Shown: one piece after another, positions 25,055 to 34,068 of the stretch
How positions within the stretch are numbered: the first letter of the stretch is position 1
Layout of the letters: each line of letters begins with the position of its first letter
DNA from: Streptococcus suis S735
Lineage (GTDB): Bacteria > Bacillota > Bacilli > Lactobacillales > Streptococcaceae
Assembly (NCBI RefSeq): GCF_000294495.1
Contig: NC_018526.1
Span: 248,001-312,000 of the forward strand
DNA: 64,000 bases
Direction of reading: 5' to 3'
Program-made: the position numbers and the translations under genes
Notes under the pieces: model-generated
What the model was told of the DNA's origin: nothing
Database searches by the model: none
Seen by the model: only the letters and a program-made list of their open reading frames with translations

Positions 25055-26445
25055 CGGTAAAAAATGTAGCATTAACTTATTCAGGAGCAGATAAACCAGC
25101 CTTGCAGATAGAGGATCTGACCATTCCAGAAGGACAGTGTGTTGTTTTATGTGGGCAGAGTGGTTCTGGGAAGTCTAGTTTTCTCAAGGTATTAAATGGT
25201 TTGACGCCAGAATATTATCCTGCTCAGCTTTCGGGACAAATTTTCTTAGGGGACTTGGATTTACAAAAATCTAGTCTGGAAGAAATATCTCGGCACATTG
25301 CTTCAGTCTTTCAGCATCCGTCTACTCAATTTTTTCATAGTCAGGTCTTGCAGGAATTGGTTTTCCCTTGTGAAAATCAGGGTTTGTCAAGAGAAGAAAT
25401 CGAGAATCGCCTGGCTTGGGTTATGGAATTATTTGGTTTGGCTTCTCTTAGCCAGCGAACGATTTCCAGTCTATCAGGTGGTCAGCAACAACGTCTAGCC
25501 TTGGCCGTTGCAACTATGCAAGGGACAGATGTCTTGGTTTTAGATGAGCCGACTGCCAACCTAGATCAGGAAGGGATTGTGATTGTAGAGGACATCTTGA
25601 AAACTTTAAAAAGCCAAGGCAAGACCATTATTATTGCCGAGCATAGACTGTCTTATCTCAGTCAATTGGCAGATCGCTATTTATATTTTCAAGATGGGCA
25701 AGTGGTGACGGATTATCTAGCAGATGAGTTTTTAAGTCGGACAGAAGAATGCCGTCAGGATATGGGACTGCGTTGTTATGACTCGGAGCCTTATGGGCGG
25801 GCAATAGCGGAGCTGGCAGACCAGTTTGTTAATGATAAAGAGGGGTTACTTGTTGAAAATTTATCGGTAAGTCAGAAAGAGAATACTCTCTACGAGATTG
25901 AAAAACTCTGCTTGGCACCAGGACAGGTGGTGGGTTTGGTTGGAGCGAATGGTTCTGGAAAAACAAGCCTTGCTCGTTATCTGGTCGGTTTAGCGGAAGA
26001 TAAGAAGAGTAGGATTTCTTGGCAAGGTCAAACCTTATCTAGTCGCCAGAGATTGGAAAAAACAGCCTTTGTTATGCAGGATGTTCGACTCCAACTATTT
26101 GCGGAAAGTGTTGAGCGAGAACTTACTCTTGGAAGGAAAAATAGAGCTGTCGATGAACATTTGGTGGCTCGTTTTGGTCTATCGGATTTGTTGGAGAGAC
26201 ATCCGGTCAGTTTATCGGGTGGTGAACAACAGCGCGTGATGATAGTAGCTAGCTTACTGGCAGATAAGGAAATTTTCATTTTTGATGAACCGACGAGCGG
26301 CTTGGATTTGAGACGAATGCAACAAGTTGCTTCCGCTTTAGTAGACTTAAAAATGAAGAATAAGTTGGTTTTGTTAATTTCTCACGATGAAGAGCTATTG
26401 AATCTGGTTTGTGATAAAATAGTAGATATTAAACAGTTGAAATAG
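25018..26445 (+). CDS. ECF transporter ATPase with two fused ABC domains
   Basis: A 475-residue protein with two full ATP-binding cassettes. The first has Walker A GQSGSGKSS (about residue 46), signature LSGGQQQRLA and Walker B VLVLDEPTANLD; the second has GANGSGKTS (about 312), LSGGEQQRV and IFIFDEPTSGLD. Fused EcfA-EcfA proteins power ECF importers without needing two genes. The ATG at 25018 is taken because GGAG lies upstream; an alternative start at 24979 would add 13 unconserved residues and overlap ecfT by 76 bases. The stop overlaps a GTG just before the MATE gene. Confidence 0.88.
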   Translation: MLSRFSDSRPAVTVKNVALTYSGADKPALQIEDLTIPEGQCVVLCGQSGSGKSSFLKVLNGLTPEYYPAQLSGQIFLGDLDLQKSSLEEISRHIASVFQHPSTQFFHSQVLQELVFPCENQGLSREEIENRLAWVMELFGLASLSQRTISSLSGGQQQRLALAVATMQGTDVLVLDEPTANLDQEGIVIVEDILKTLKSQGKTIIIAEHRLSYLSQLADRYLYFQDGQVVTDYLADEFLSRTEECRQDMGLRCYDSEPYGRAIAELADQFVNDKEGLLVENLSVSQKENTLYEIEKLCLAPGQVVGLVGANGSGKTSLARYLVGLAEDKKSRISWQGQTLSSRQRLEKTAFVMQDVRLQLFAESVERELTLGRKNRAVDEHLVARFGLSDLLERHPVSLSGGEQQRVMIVASLLADKEIFIFDEPTSGLDLRRMQQVASALVDLKMKNKLVLLISHDEELLNLVCDKIVDIKQLK

Positions 26446-26450
26446 TGATT

Positions 26451-27728
26451 ATGAACAAACAAACCTATAAAGAAATTTTAACCATTGCCTTTCCAGCCAT
26501 GGGGGAAAACCTTCTCCAGATGTTAATGGGGGTAGTAGACTCTTATCTAGTAGCCAGTATTGGCATTGTAGCTTTGTCTGGAGTTTCCCTTGCTAATAAT
26601 ATTTTAGCCGTCTATCAGGCGGTTTTTATTGCCCTAGCAGTAGCGGTGTCTTCTCGTTTGGCTCAGGCTTTGGGTGAAGGGGGTTCAGAAGGCATTGGAG
26701 GAACTGCTAGTGAAAGTGTCAAGTTTACAGTTTTTATCGGTCTCCTTTTAGGAATTTTTTCAGTTCTGGCAGGTCCAATAGTACTTACTAGCTTGGGGGC
26801 AGAGTCAGAAGTGGTACAGGCTGGGGGTCTTTATTTGATATTGGTTGGTGGGGGAGCACCTTTTTTGGGACTCATGACAAGTTTGAGTGCAATCTTACGA
26901 ACCTTGGGGGAACCACGTTTTCCTATGTATATCAGTCTGCTCTCAAACGTTCTAAATGCACTATTTTCAGCATTTGCAGTCTTTGTGCTTCATGCAGGTG
27001 TAGCTGGAGTTGCGATTGGCACGGTATTATCGCGGTTGATTGGTTGTAGCCTGCTTTGGTCTCGCTTACCAATTTCTTTAAAACCATGGACCTGGTCCTT
27101 TGATAAAGAACTGCTTAGACTTGCCCTGCCAGCAACTGGTGAACGGTTGATGATGCGGGTGGGAGATGTGGTAGTCGTGGCGTTGATTACCAGCTTAGGA
27201 ACAGCGACGGTAGCTGGAAATGCGATTGGAGAAACCCTGACGCAGTTTAACTATATGCCGGCTTTAGGGATTGCTACCGCAACAATCATCCTTACAGCGA
27301 AACACAGACAGGATAAGGCTATGGTTCGACATATTTTTCGAACAAGCTTTGGCCTTTCTTTGCTGTTTATGTTTTTGGTGGCTGGTGTGACTTATTTTGC
27401 GGGGTCTTTCCTAATCGACCTTTATACTAAGGATATTCAAGCAGCACAAGCTAGTCAAACAGTATTATTTTATGCCATGTTGGGAGTTCCCTTTACAGCT
27501 GGCACTCTTATTATGACAGCTCTTTGGCAAGGTTTGGGAAATGCTAGATTACCCTTTTATGCCACAACTATCGGTATGTGGCTAGTGCGGATTGGCATAG
27601 CTTATTTACTTGTAACATTTTTTAAAATCGGTTTGTCAGCCATTTGGATTGCAACGATTTTAGATAATGCCTTCCGATCAGGGGTGCTATTTTTTCAGTA
27701 TAGGTATTCAAAACAAGAATCAATTTAA
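26451..27728 (+). CDS. MATE-family efflux transporter
   Basis: A 425-residue protein with about 12 transmembrane segments in two similar halves; KEILTIAFPAMGENLLQMLMG and LLRLALPATGERLMMRVGD mark the start of each half, a clear MATE feature. It would export organic cations or other compounds using a Na or proton gradient. It starts five bases after the fused ATPase stop, so it is last in the six-gene operon. Its presence beside an importer and a half-ABC pair suggests a two-way traffic system, e.g. export of a chelator or of a toxic product. That is inference. Confidence 0.88.
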   Translation: MNKQTYKEILTIAFPAMGENLLQMLMGVVDSYLVASIGIVALSGVSLANNILAVYQAVFIALAVAVSSRLAQALGEGGSEGIGGTASESVKFTVFIGLLLGIFSVLAGPIVLTSLGAESEVVQAGGLYLILVGGGAPFLGLMTSLSAILRTLGEPRFPMYISLLSNVLNALFSAFAVFVLHAGVAGVAIGTVLSRLIGCSLLWSRLPISLKPWTWSFDKELLRLALPATGERLMMRVGDVVVVALITSLGTATVAGNAIGETLTQFNYMPALGIATATIILTAKHRQDKAMVRHIFRTSFGLSLLFMFLVAGVTYFAGSFLIDLYTKDIQAAQASQTVLFYAMLGVPFTAGTLIMTALWQGLGNARLPFYATTIGMWLVRIGIAYLLVTFFKIGLSAIWIATILDNAFRSGVLFFQYRYSKQESI

Positions 27729-27826
27729 GATAAGGCTAAGAAAATTTTCAGTTTCTTTTAAGTTTGTAGCTATATACTATATTCAAGCTAGAAATAGCGA
27801 ATTTCTTTTTCATATAATCTCCAGAG

Positions 27827-27855
27827 AACAGTCGACCGCGGTCGGCTGTTTTCGT
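27827..27855 (+). terminator. Terminator, copy 1
   Basis: AACAGTCGACC and GGTCGGCTGTT pair almost perfectly, followed by TTTCG. It closes the ECF/MATE operon. Confidence 0.7.
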
Positions 27856-27996
27856 GTCAAGTTTTAAGAAAATAAGTATGAGAAATTGCTTTAGAAAAAT
27901 CTAAGAAATCTTTCAGTTTCTTTTAAGTTAGTAGCTATATACTATATTCAAGCTAGAAATAGCGAACAACTTTCTTTTTCATATAATCTCCTAGAG

Positions 27997-28025
27997 AACA
28001 GTCGGCCGCGGTCGGCTGTTTTCGT
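27997..28025 (+). terminator. Terminator, copy 2
   Basis: AACAGTCGGCC and GGTCGGCTGTT repeat the copy-1 hairpin with one changed base, about 30 bases before the mvaK1 -10. Confidence 0.7.
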
Positions 28026-28050
28026 GTGTTCTATTCTTATGTAAAAATGG

Positions 28051-28056
28051 TATAAT
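28051..28056 (+). promoter_or_regulatory. mvaK1 operon -10 box
   Basis: A consensus TATAAT in ATGGTATAATAG lies 27 bases before the mvaK1 start, after the twin terminators, so the mevalonate operon has its own promoter. Confidence 0.7.
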
Positions 28057-28082
28057 AGTAGTGATTGTGTAAGGAGAAAAGT

Positions 28083-29018
28083 ATGTCGGTAGTAGGAAAA
28101 GCAAATGGAAAAATCATTTTGATGGGAGAGCATGCGGTGGTCTATGGGCACCCAGCAATTGCTATGCCTTTTTCTGCTGTTGAAATTATTGCTCAGGTAA
28201 CTGCTCAAGGGGAAGCGCTGACTGTTGCTTGTGACTTCTATAAAGGCTTAGTTCACAAGATGCCAAAAATCTGGGAAAGCCTCAAGCATGCCATCCGTTT
28301 CTCGCTCTATCGTATCGGAGCGCCGACAGACCCAGCTATTCATATCGAGATTAGTTCCACCATTCCTGCCGAGCGTGGCATGGGCTCCAGTGCAGCCGTG
28401 GCAGTTGCAGTAGCACGCGCCCTCTTTGCCTATTATGAAAAAGAGCTGACCGACAGCGAACTCTGGGACATCGTCCAGTCTTCGGAAAAAATTGCTCACG
28501 GCAATCCCTCGGGTATTGATGCGGCGACCACCAGCGGCAAGTCCCCCGTCTTCTTTATCAAGCACCAGCCCATCGAACCTTTTGAGCTGAAACTCCATGC
28601 CCATTTGGTAGTGGCTGACACAGGTGTGACGGGAAATACCTTAGAAGCCATTTCAGACGTGGCAGATTTGTTGGAGAAAAAGCCAGAGGCTATCAAGCTA
28701 GTAGAAGAACTGGGGAACTTGACCCGACAGGCCAAGGAAGATTTAGCCACAGACCAGGCAGAGCTTCTAGGCAGCAGAATGAACCAAGCTCATGCCCTCC
28801 TGCAAAAATTAGGCGTGTCTGATCCTAGCCTAGATAAGCTAGTCAGCCTTGCCCAAGAAAATGGAGCCCTCGGAGCCAAATTAACTGGTGGCGGACGAGG
28901 CGGTTGCATGATTGCCCTGGCAAGAACAGCTCAGGATGCCCAAAAACTTGCACACATCCTTGACCAAGCAGGCGCCCGCCAAACCTGGATACAGTACTTA
29001 GGAGAAACCAATGACTAA
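28083..29018 (+). CDS. mvaK1: Mevalonate kinase
   Basis: A 311-residue GHMP kinase: KIILMGEHAVVYG at the N-terminus (about residues 10-23), the ATP-binding PAERGMGSSAAVA loop (about 97-109) and C-terminal LTGGGRGGCMIAL (about 278). It phosphorylates mevalonate in the cytoplasm, first step of the lower mevalonate route to isopentenyl diphosphate. AAGGAG precedes the chosen ATG. It is the first of four overlapping or closely spaced genes, in the streptococcal order mvaK1-mvaD-mvaK2-fni. Confidence 0.96.
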   Translation: MSVVGKANGKIILMGEHAVVYGHPAIAMPFSAVEIIAQVTAQGEALTVACDFYKGLVHKMPKIWESLKHAIRFSLYRIGAPTDPAIHIEISSTIPAERGMGSSAAVAVAVARALFAYYEKELTDSELWDIVQSSEKIAHGNPSGIDAATTSGKSPVFFIKHQPIEPFELKLHAHLVVADTGVTGNTLEAISDVADLLEKKPEAIKLVEELGNLTRQAKEDLATDQAELLGSRMNQAHALLQKLGVSDPSLDKLVSLAQENGALGAKLTGGGRGGCMIALARTAQDAQKLAHILDQAGARQTWIQYLGETND

Positions 29019-30036
29019 ACAAATAGGCATAGCCCGTGCCCATACCAATATTGCCTTGATTAAATACTGGGGAAAACGCGATAAGGAATTATTCCTACCT
29101 ATGAATTCCAGTTTATCCCTGACCCTTGACGCATTTTATACGGATACCAAGGTCGTTTTTGACCCAGAATTAACTGCTGATGAGTTCTATCTCAATGGGA
29201 TTTTACAAAAAGAAAAAGAAATTTTAAAAATTTCTCGATTTTTGGATTTATTTTGCGAATATATAGGTGAAAGGGCATTTGCCCGAGTGGAAAGTCTAAA
29301 TTTTGTTCCGACTGCAGCTGGTTTGGCAAGCTCAGCATCAGCCTTCGCAGCGCTTGCGCTTGCAACCGCAACTGCCTTGGATTTAGATTTGTCACCAGCC
29401 ACCCTATCAACCCTTGCTCGCAGGGGTTCTGGCTCTAGTACCCGTAGCCTATTCGGTGGATTTGTTGAGTGGGGCATGGGAACTGGTTCGGAAGATTCGA
29501 TGGCTCATCCCATTGATGATGCGGATTGGGATATCGGCATGGTCGTCTTGGCGGTCAATACCGGACCGAAAAAGATTGCTAGTCGAGAGGGAATGGACCA
29601 CACAGTTGCCACCTCACCATTTTACACAGCCTGGGTAGAAACCGCTAAGCAAGACTTGGTGGACATCAAGGCAGCTATTGCCAGCCGTGATTTTGAAAAA
29701 CTTGGTCAGATTACAGAGCACAATGGCATGAAAATGCATGCAACAACGCTCTCTGCCAATCCACCCTTTACCTATTGGTCAGCCGATAGCCTAGTGGCTC
29801 AAGAGGCAGTCCGTCAGGTTCGTGAAGCAACTGGCTTATCAGCCTACATGACCATGGATGCAGGACCAAATGTCAAGGTCCTCTGTCGAGCAAGTCAGAT
29901 GGATGAGCTAGTAGCTGGATTGGCCAAAGTCTTCCCAAGAGAGAAAATCATCACCAGCAAGCCTGGACCTGCTGCTTATGTTCTCAGTGAGAAGGATTGG
30001 CAGGCATCACAAACAGCATTTGAAAAGGGAATCTAG
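29011..30036 (+). CDS. mvaD: Diphosphomevalonate decarboxylase
   Basis: A 341-residue GHMP-superfamily enzyme: HTNIALIKYWGKRD (about residues 11-24), FVPTAAGLASSASAFAAL (about 94-111) and RRGSGSSTRSLFGGFVEW (about 138-155) are diagnostic. It converts diphosphomevalonate to isopentenyl diphosphate with ATP. It overlaps the end of mvaK1 by eight bases and is followed by mvaK2 one base later. Confidence 0.96.
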   Translation: MTKQIGIARAHTNIALIKYWGKRDKELFLPMNSSLSLTLDAFYTDTKVVFDPELTADEFYLNGILQKEKEILKISRFLDLFCEYIGERAFARVESLNFVPTAAGLASSASAFAALALATATALDLDLSPATLSTLARRGSGSSTRSLFGGFVEWGMGTGSEDSMAHPIDDADWDIGMVVLAVNTGPKKIASREGMDHTVATSPFYTAWVETAKQDLVDIKAAIASRDFEKLGQITEHNGMKMHATTLSANPPFTYWSADSLVAQEAVRQVREATGLSAYMTMDAGPNVKVLCRASQMDELVAGLAKVFPREKIITSKPGPAAYVLSEKDWQASQTAFEKGI

Positions 30037-30037
30037 C

Positions 30038-31117
30038 ATGAAAGTGCAAGTAAAGATACCAGGAAAACTCTTTCTGGCAGGGGAATATGCAGTTGTTGAA
30101 GCTGGCTATCCTGCGGTGATTGCGGCGGTTGGCCAGTACCTAACCGTCACCATTGAAACAAGTGACCAAGGCAGTCTTCATTCTAGTCAAAAGGCAGACC
30201 TTTATCTGACCTGGGAGCGTAAGGAAGGTGCCGTTCGTATTCAAGGTAGCCATCCCTATGCCTTGATTGAATCAGCTATGCAGGTGACAGAAGCCTATCT
30301 GACGGCCAAGGGCTATGCTTGTCATGGAACCTATAGCCTATCTGTACAGTCCGACCTAGATGACCAAGCCTCTGGTGCCAAGTACGGTCTGGGGTCTTCA
30401 GGAGCAGTAACGGTTGCGACGGTCAAGGCCCTGTTGACCTATTACGGTCATCAAGCGGATGCCCTTTTGACCTACAAGCTAGCAGCTCTGACCCAGTCCA
30501 AGCTAGGCATGACAGGTTCCTTTGGAGATTTGGCGGCTTCCAGTTTTGGCGGCTTGATAGCCTATCATTCCCTGGACCGTTCTTGGCTTTTAGGGAAAAT
30601 GGCAGAGCTGTCTCTGCTGGATGTGGTGGAAAGTGATTGGCAAAGTTTGTCTATCAGCCCTATCCAGTTACCCCAAGGTCTAGACCTCTTGGTTGGTTGG
30701 ACAGGGTCGGCGGCTTCAACGGATAGTCTAGTTTCCCAGATGGAAAGCCAAAAAAGTCAGACAGAAAAAGAGCAAATTCATAGCCAGTTTTTAGCCGACT
30801 CCAAGACTTGTGTAGAGCAGTTGATAGTGGCCTGTCAGACAAATGATTCAGTATCAGCTAGACAGGCCTTGTCAGCTAATCGCAAGCTCTTACAGGACTT
30901 TGCGAGAGGAATGGGCTTGGTCATTGAAACGCCTCAACTGAGTCAACTCTGTGATCTGGCCCAAACTTATGGAGCGGTGGCCAAATCATCTGGTGCTGGC
31001 GGAGGTGACTGCGGTATTTGCTTGGTAGACAGTAAGGAACAAAAAGCAGCGATAGAGACGGCTTGGCAAGAAGCCGGTATTTTTCCACTCACCCTAAACA
31101 TCGCAAGTAGAGAATAA
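30038..31117 (+). CDS. mvaK2: Phosphomevalonate kinase
   Basis: A 359-residue GHMP kinase, beginning MKVQVKIPGKLFLAGEYAVV, with KYGLGSSGAVTVA (about 118-130) and SSGAGGGDCGICL near the C-terminus (about 322). It phosphorylates mevalonate 5-phosphate. The start at 30038 is one base after the mvaD stop; the open frame extending further upstream overlaps mvaD and is not the true start. Length is typical of streptococcal MvaK2. Confidence 0.96.
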   Translation: MKVQVKIPGKLFLAGEYAVVEAGYPAVIAAVGQYLTVTIETSDQGSLHSSQKADLYLTWERKEGAVRIQGSHPYALIESAMQVTEAYLTAKGYACHGTYSLSVQSDLDDQASGAKYGLGSSGAVTVATVKALLTYYGHQADALLTYKLAALTQSKLGMTGSFGDLAASSFGGLIAYHSLDRSWLLGKMAELSLLDVVESDWQSLSISPIQLPQGLDLLVGWTGSAASTDSLVSQMESQKSQTEKEQIHSQFLADSKTCVEQLIVACQTNDSVSARQALSANRKLLQDFARGMGLVIETPQLSQLCDLAQTYGAVAKSSGAGGGDCGICLVDSKEQKAAIETAWQEAGIFPLTLNIASRE

Positions 31118-31127
31118 GGAGAACCCT

Positions 31128-32225
31128 ATGTTTTATCTAGGAGAATTTGGTTTAGATCGCAAGGATCAACACGTTGGCTTGGCCAATCAGCAATATAGTG
31201 CCACGCCGGCCAAGGACTTTACAGAAACTCTGTTTGTCCATCATTCCCTGCCGCAGACCAAGGTGGATGAAGTGGATATTTCGACCAGTGTAGCTGGTTT
31301 GGACTTTGCCTTTCCTTTCTTCATCAATGCCATGACTGGTGGAAGCAAGAAGACCCGGGAAATCAACCGTCTGTTGGGAATTATGGGGCATTTTGGCAAG
31401 ATTGCCCTGGCTTCTGGTTCGGTCAGTGCGGCAATCAAGGATCCGTCTGTTGCGGAAACCTTCTCTGTTATGCGTCGGGAAAATCCTTACGGGATAATCT
31501 TTGCCAACCTAGGTGCCCATCATAGTGTGGAAAATGCCAAGCGGGCGGTGGATTTGTTGGAGGCCAATGCCATTCAGATCCATGTCAATGCTCCTCAGGA
31601 GATTGTCATGCCGGAGGGGGACCGTGATTTCACTATGTGGTTGAAGAATATTGAAACTCTGGTGCGGGAGATGGAAGTGCCTGTCATTGTCAAGGAAGTT
31701 GGTTTTGGCATGAGCCGTGAAACAGTAGCCCAGCTGGCTTCTGCCGGCGTGCAAACAATTGATGTATCTGGTACTGGGGGAACGGATTTCGCCAAGATTG
31801 AAAATGCCCGTCGGACCTTCAATGACTATGCCTATTTAGAAGGTTGGGGCCAGTCTACCGTGACTTCCTTGGTGGAAGCTATGTCTGTTTCTGAAGAAGT
31901 TTGCCCAAGCCTGATTGCTTCTGGTGGCATTAAAACACCGCTAGATATTGTCAAATCATTGGCTTTAGGTGCAGACCTTGTCGGTATGTCCAATCATTTC
32001 CTTCAATATGTCAAGGATGGAAAAGGGCATCGTTTTGACGACGGTTTGCAGGCTATTAAGGTCTATCAATGGCAGATTGCTGAAATCATGACCATGCTGG
32101 GTGCTAAGAATATTGCGGAACTCCGGCAGAAAGATCTGGTCTTGGCACCAAATGTCCAGAACTGGTGTGAGGCGCGTGGGATTGATTGGAAAGCCTATGC
32201 CCGTCGGTCAGCGAATGTGAGTTAA
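31128..32225 (+). CDS. fni: Isopentenyl-diphosphate delta-isomerase, type 2
   Basis: A 365-residue FMN-dependent isomerase with an early basic NRKDxH-like stretch (DRKDQHVGLA, about residues 10-19), FFINAMTGGSKKT (about 64-76), HVNAPQE (about 151) and the FMN/phosphate-binding DVSGTGGTDFAKIE (about 212). It interconverts isopentenyl and dimethylallyl diphosphate, completing the pathway of this operon. AAGGAG lies just before the ATG. Confidence 0.95.
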   Translation: MFYLGEFGLDRKDQHVGLANQQYSATPAKDFTETLFVHHSLPQTKVDEVDISTSVAGLDFAFPFFINAMTGGSKKTREINRLLGIMGHFGKIALASGSVSAAIKDPSVAETFSVMRRENPYGIIFANLGAHHSVENAKRAVDLLEANAIQIHVNAPQEIVMPEGDRDFTMWLKNIETLVREMEVPVIVKEVGFGMSRETVAQLASAGVQTIDVSGTGGTDFAKIENARRTFNDYAYLEGWGQSTVTSLVEAMSVSEEVCPSLIASGGIKTPLDIVKSLALGADLVGMSNHFLQYVKDGKGHRFDDGLQAIKVYQWQIAEIMTMLGAKNIAELRQKDLVLAPNVQNWCEARGIDWKAYARRSANVS

Positions 32226-32270
32226 AGAGAGATAGATTGATGTCTTCAGTTCTCAACAATGTAGAAAAAT

Positions 32271-32304
32271 AAAAAAGCCAGGTCCATTTTGGAACTTGGC
32301 TTTT
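32271..32304. terminator. Bidirectional terminator between fni and the ABC exporter
   Basis: AAAAGCCAGGTCC and GGAACTTGGCTTTT pair with one bulge around ATTTT. It lies between convergent operons and has T-runs on both strands. Confidence 0.8.
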
Positions 32305-32319
32305 GTCATGGAGTGGTTT

Positions 32320-34068
32320 CTAGGTTGCTGTTAACTGGCCTGCTTGTAACTGGTACATACGGTGGTAGTGACCCTTGAGGGCTAGAAGTTCTTCATGATT
32401 GCCTGACTCGATGATCTTTCCCTTATCCAAGACATAAATACAGTCGGCATCCTGAATGGTCGATAGGCGGTGGGCGATGGCAATGGTTGTCCGCCCTTTT
32501 CGCATTTTCTCAAGAGAAGTCTGGACTGTCTTCTCCGTCTCAGAATCGATATTGGCGGTAGCCTCGTCTAAAATGAGAATCTTAGGCTGGCTAGCCATGG
32601 TGCGTGCAAAGGCCAGCAGTTGCCGTTGTCCTGTCGAAAAGGCGGAGCCCCGCTCGGTGACCAAGTGGTCGTATTTCTCAGGAAGTTTTTCGATGAAGGG
32701 AGCAGCGTCCACAAATCGAGCCGCTTCCTCAATCTCCTCCTGAGAAATATCCTGATACATCTGGATATTGGATGCAATGGTTCCGTGAAATAGAAAGGGA
32801 TCTTGCAGGACTAGGCCAATCGCGGACCGCAATTCTTCCTGCGAAAAGCTACGAATATCCTGACCGTCAATCAAAATCCGTCCAGATTGGAATTCATAGA
32901 AACGCATAAAGACATTGATGATAGAAGATTTGCCTGATCCTGTAGCACCCACAAAGGCGATGGTCTGCCCCTGTCTCACTTCAAAGGAAACCTTGTCCAG
33001 AATTTGCCGCTTGCCGTCATAGGAAAAGTAAACATCCTCAAAGACAATATGCCCCTTGTCAATCTTGGCCCCTCGGTCCAGCTGTAGTGGCTCCTCGATG
33101 GTCTGGTCCATGAGCGTAAAGACCCGTCCGGCAGATACCATAGAGGTTTGGAGGGTGGAAAAATGCTGCGTGACATCCAGCAAGGGATCGAAAAGACGAT
33201 TGACATACTGGATGAAAGCATAGATAAGACCAGCAGAAATTCCAGCCTGTGACCAGTCCAAACCAAAATAGGTCATGAGTAGGGCATAGGCCAAAATCTT
33301 AACAAGTGACAGGGCAGGGCGGAGAAAGAGACTGTCCAAGGCCATGGAACGACTGGCATAGTCCAGATGTTCCTGGTTGATAGCCTCAAACTCTTCCTTT
33401 AGCCTCTCCTCTTGAGAAAAGGCCTGGATAATCCAAATCCCCTCGATGCTCTCTGCCAGTTTGCTGTTGATGGCACTCAACAGACTTCTAGTCTTGGCCA
33501 CAATGGGAGCTGACCGCTTCCGATACTGATCAACCAGGATGAAAATCACGGGCAGGAAGAGGACAATCAGACTGGTCAATTTCCAATCCAGAGCAAACAT
33601 GGTCGAAAGAGTCGTGACGATAATAAAGAGAGCTGAGATAAAACTGGATAAAATCCCTGAAAACATCTCTGAAATACTCTCCGTATCATTGGTGATGCGA
33701 GAGACAATGGAACCACTAGGAGTCTGGTCGAAGTAAGCCATTCCCAGCTTTTCCATTCTCCCAAAGGCATCCCGGCGAATATCTCTGACAATGCTGTAGG
33801 AAACTTTAGCAAACCAGAGATTTCCAAAATATTGAAGTACCATTTGAAGCAGATAGAGGGCGAAGTAGGCAGCTAGAATGGCCACAGCAGTCTCAGAAAT
33901 AGTAGAAATGTAGTGGTCGATAAAATAAGAGGCTAGAAGGGGAATTAGACTGCGGACCACGGTAGTCAGTAGCAAAAAGCTCAAGGCAAGGACTGTCAGC
34001 AGTCGATAGGCTTTGAGATAGGACAAGAGTCGCAAAAAAACACTAGCTTGCTTGGTTTTAGAGAGCAT
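32320..34068 (-). CDS. Heterodimeric multidrug ABC exporter, subunit 2 (YheH/BmrD-like)
   Basis: A 582-residue half-transporter with six transmembrane segments (about residues 15-310) and an ABC domain (about 340-575). The Walker A is GATGSGKSS, the Walker B ILILDEATANID with the catalytic Glu, but the signature is FSTGQRQLLA instead of LSGGQ. The partner gene has the reverse pattern, as in asymmetric exporters such as BmrCD or PatAB, where only one ATP site is catalytic. The ATG at 34068 is preceded by AGGAGG; a GTG just before is less well spaced. It overlaps the partner gene by 11 bases. Drug export is inferred from family. Confidence 0.9.
   Translation of the reverse strand: MLSKTKQASVFLRLLSYLKAYRLLTVLALSFLLLTTVVRSLIPLLASYFIDHYISTISETAVAILAAYFALYLLQMVLQYFGNLWFAKVSYSIVRDIRRDAFGRMEKLGMAYFDQTPSGSIVSRITNDTESISEMFSGILSSFISALFIIVTTLSTMFALDWKLTSLIVLFLPVIFILVDQYRKRSAPIVAKTRSLLSAINSKLAESIEGIWIIQAFSQEERLKEEFEAINQEHLDYASRSMALDSLFLRPALSLVKILAYALLMTYFGLDWSQAGISAGLIYAFIQYVNRLFDPLLDVTQHFSTLQTSMVSAGRVFTLMDQTIEEPLQLDRGAKIDKGHIVFEDVYFSYDGKRQILDKVSFEVRQGQTIAFVGATGSGKSSIINVFMRFYEFQSGRILIDGQDIRSFSQEELRSAIGLVLQDPFLFHGTIASNIQMYQDISQEEIEEAARFVDAAPFIEKLPEKYDHLVTERGSAFSTGQRQLLAFARTMASQPKILILDEATANIDSETEKTVQTSLEKMRKGRTTIAIAHRLSTIQDADCIYVLDKGKIIESGNHEELLALKGHYHRMYQLQAGQLTAT

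Larger units (their letters stand above)
27737..28026 (+). repeat. Intergenic tandem duplication with twin terminators
   Basis: The 354-base gap between the MATE gene and mvaK1 contains two direct copies of about 130 bases (27737-27856 and 27898-28026), each with ttcagtttcttttaagtt, gtagctatatactatatt, caagctagaaatagcga and a final GC-rich hairpin. The copies differ by a few bases and small indels. Function could be transcription termination, a small RNA with its own -10-like TATACTAT, or a remnant of a repeat element. Confidence 0.8.
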
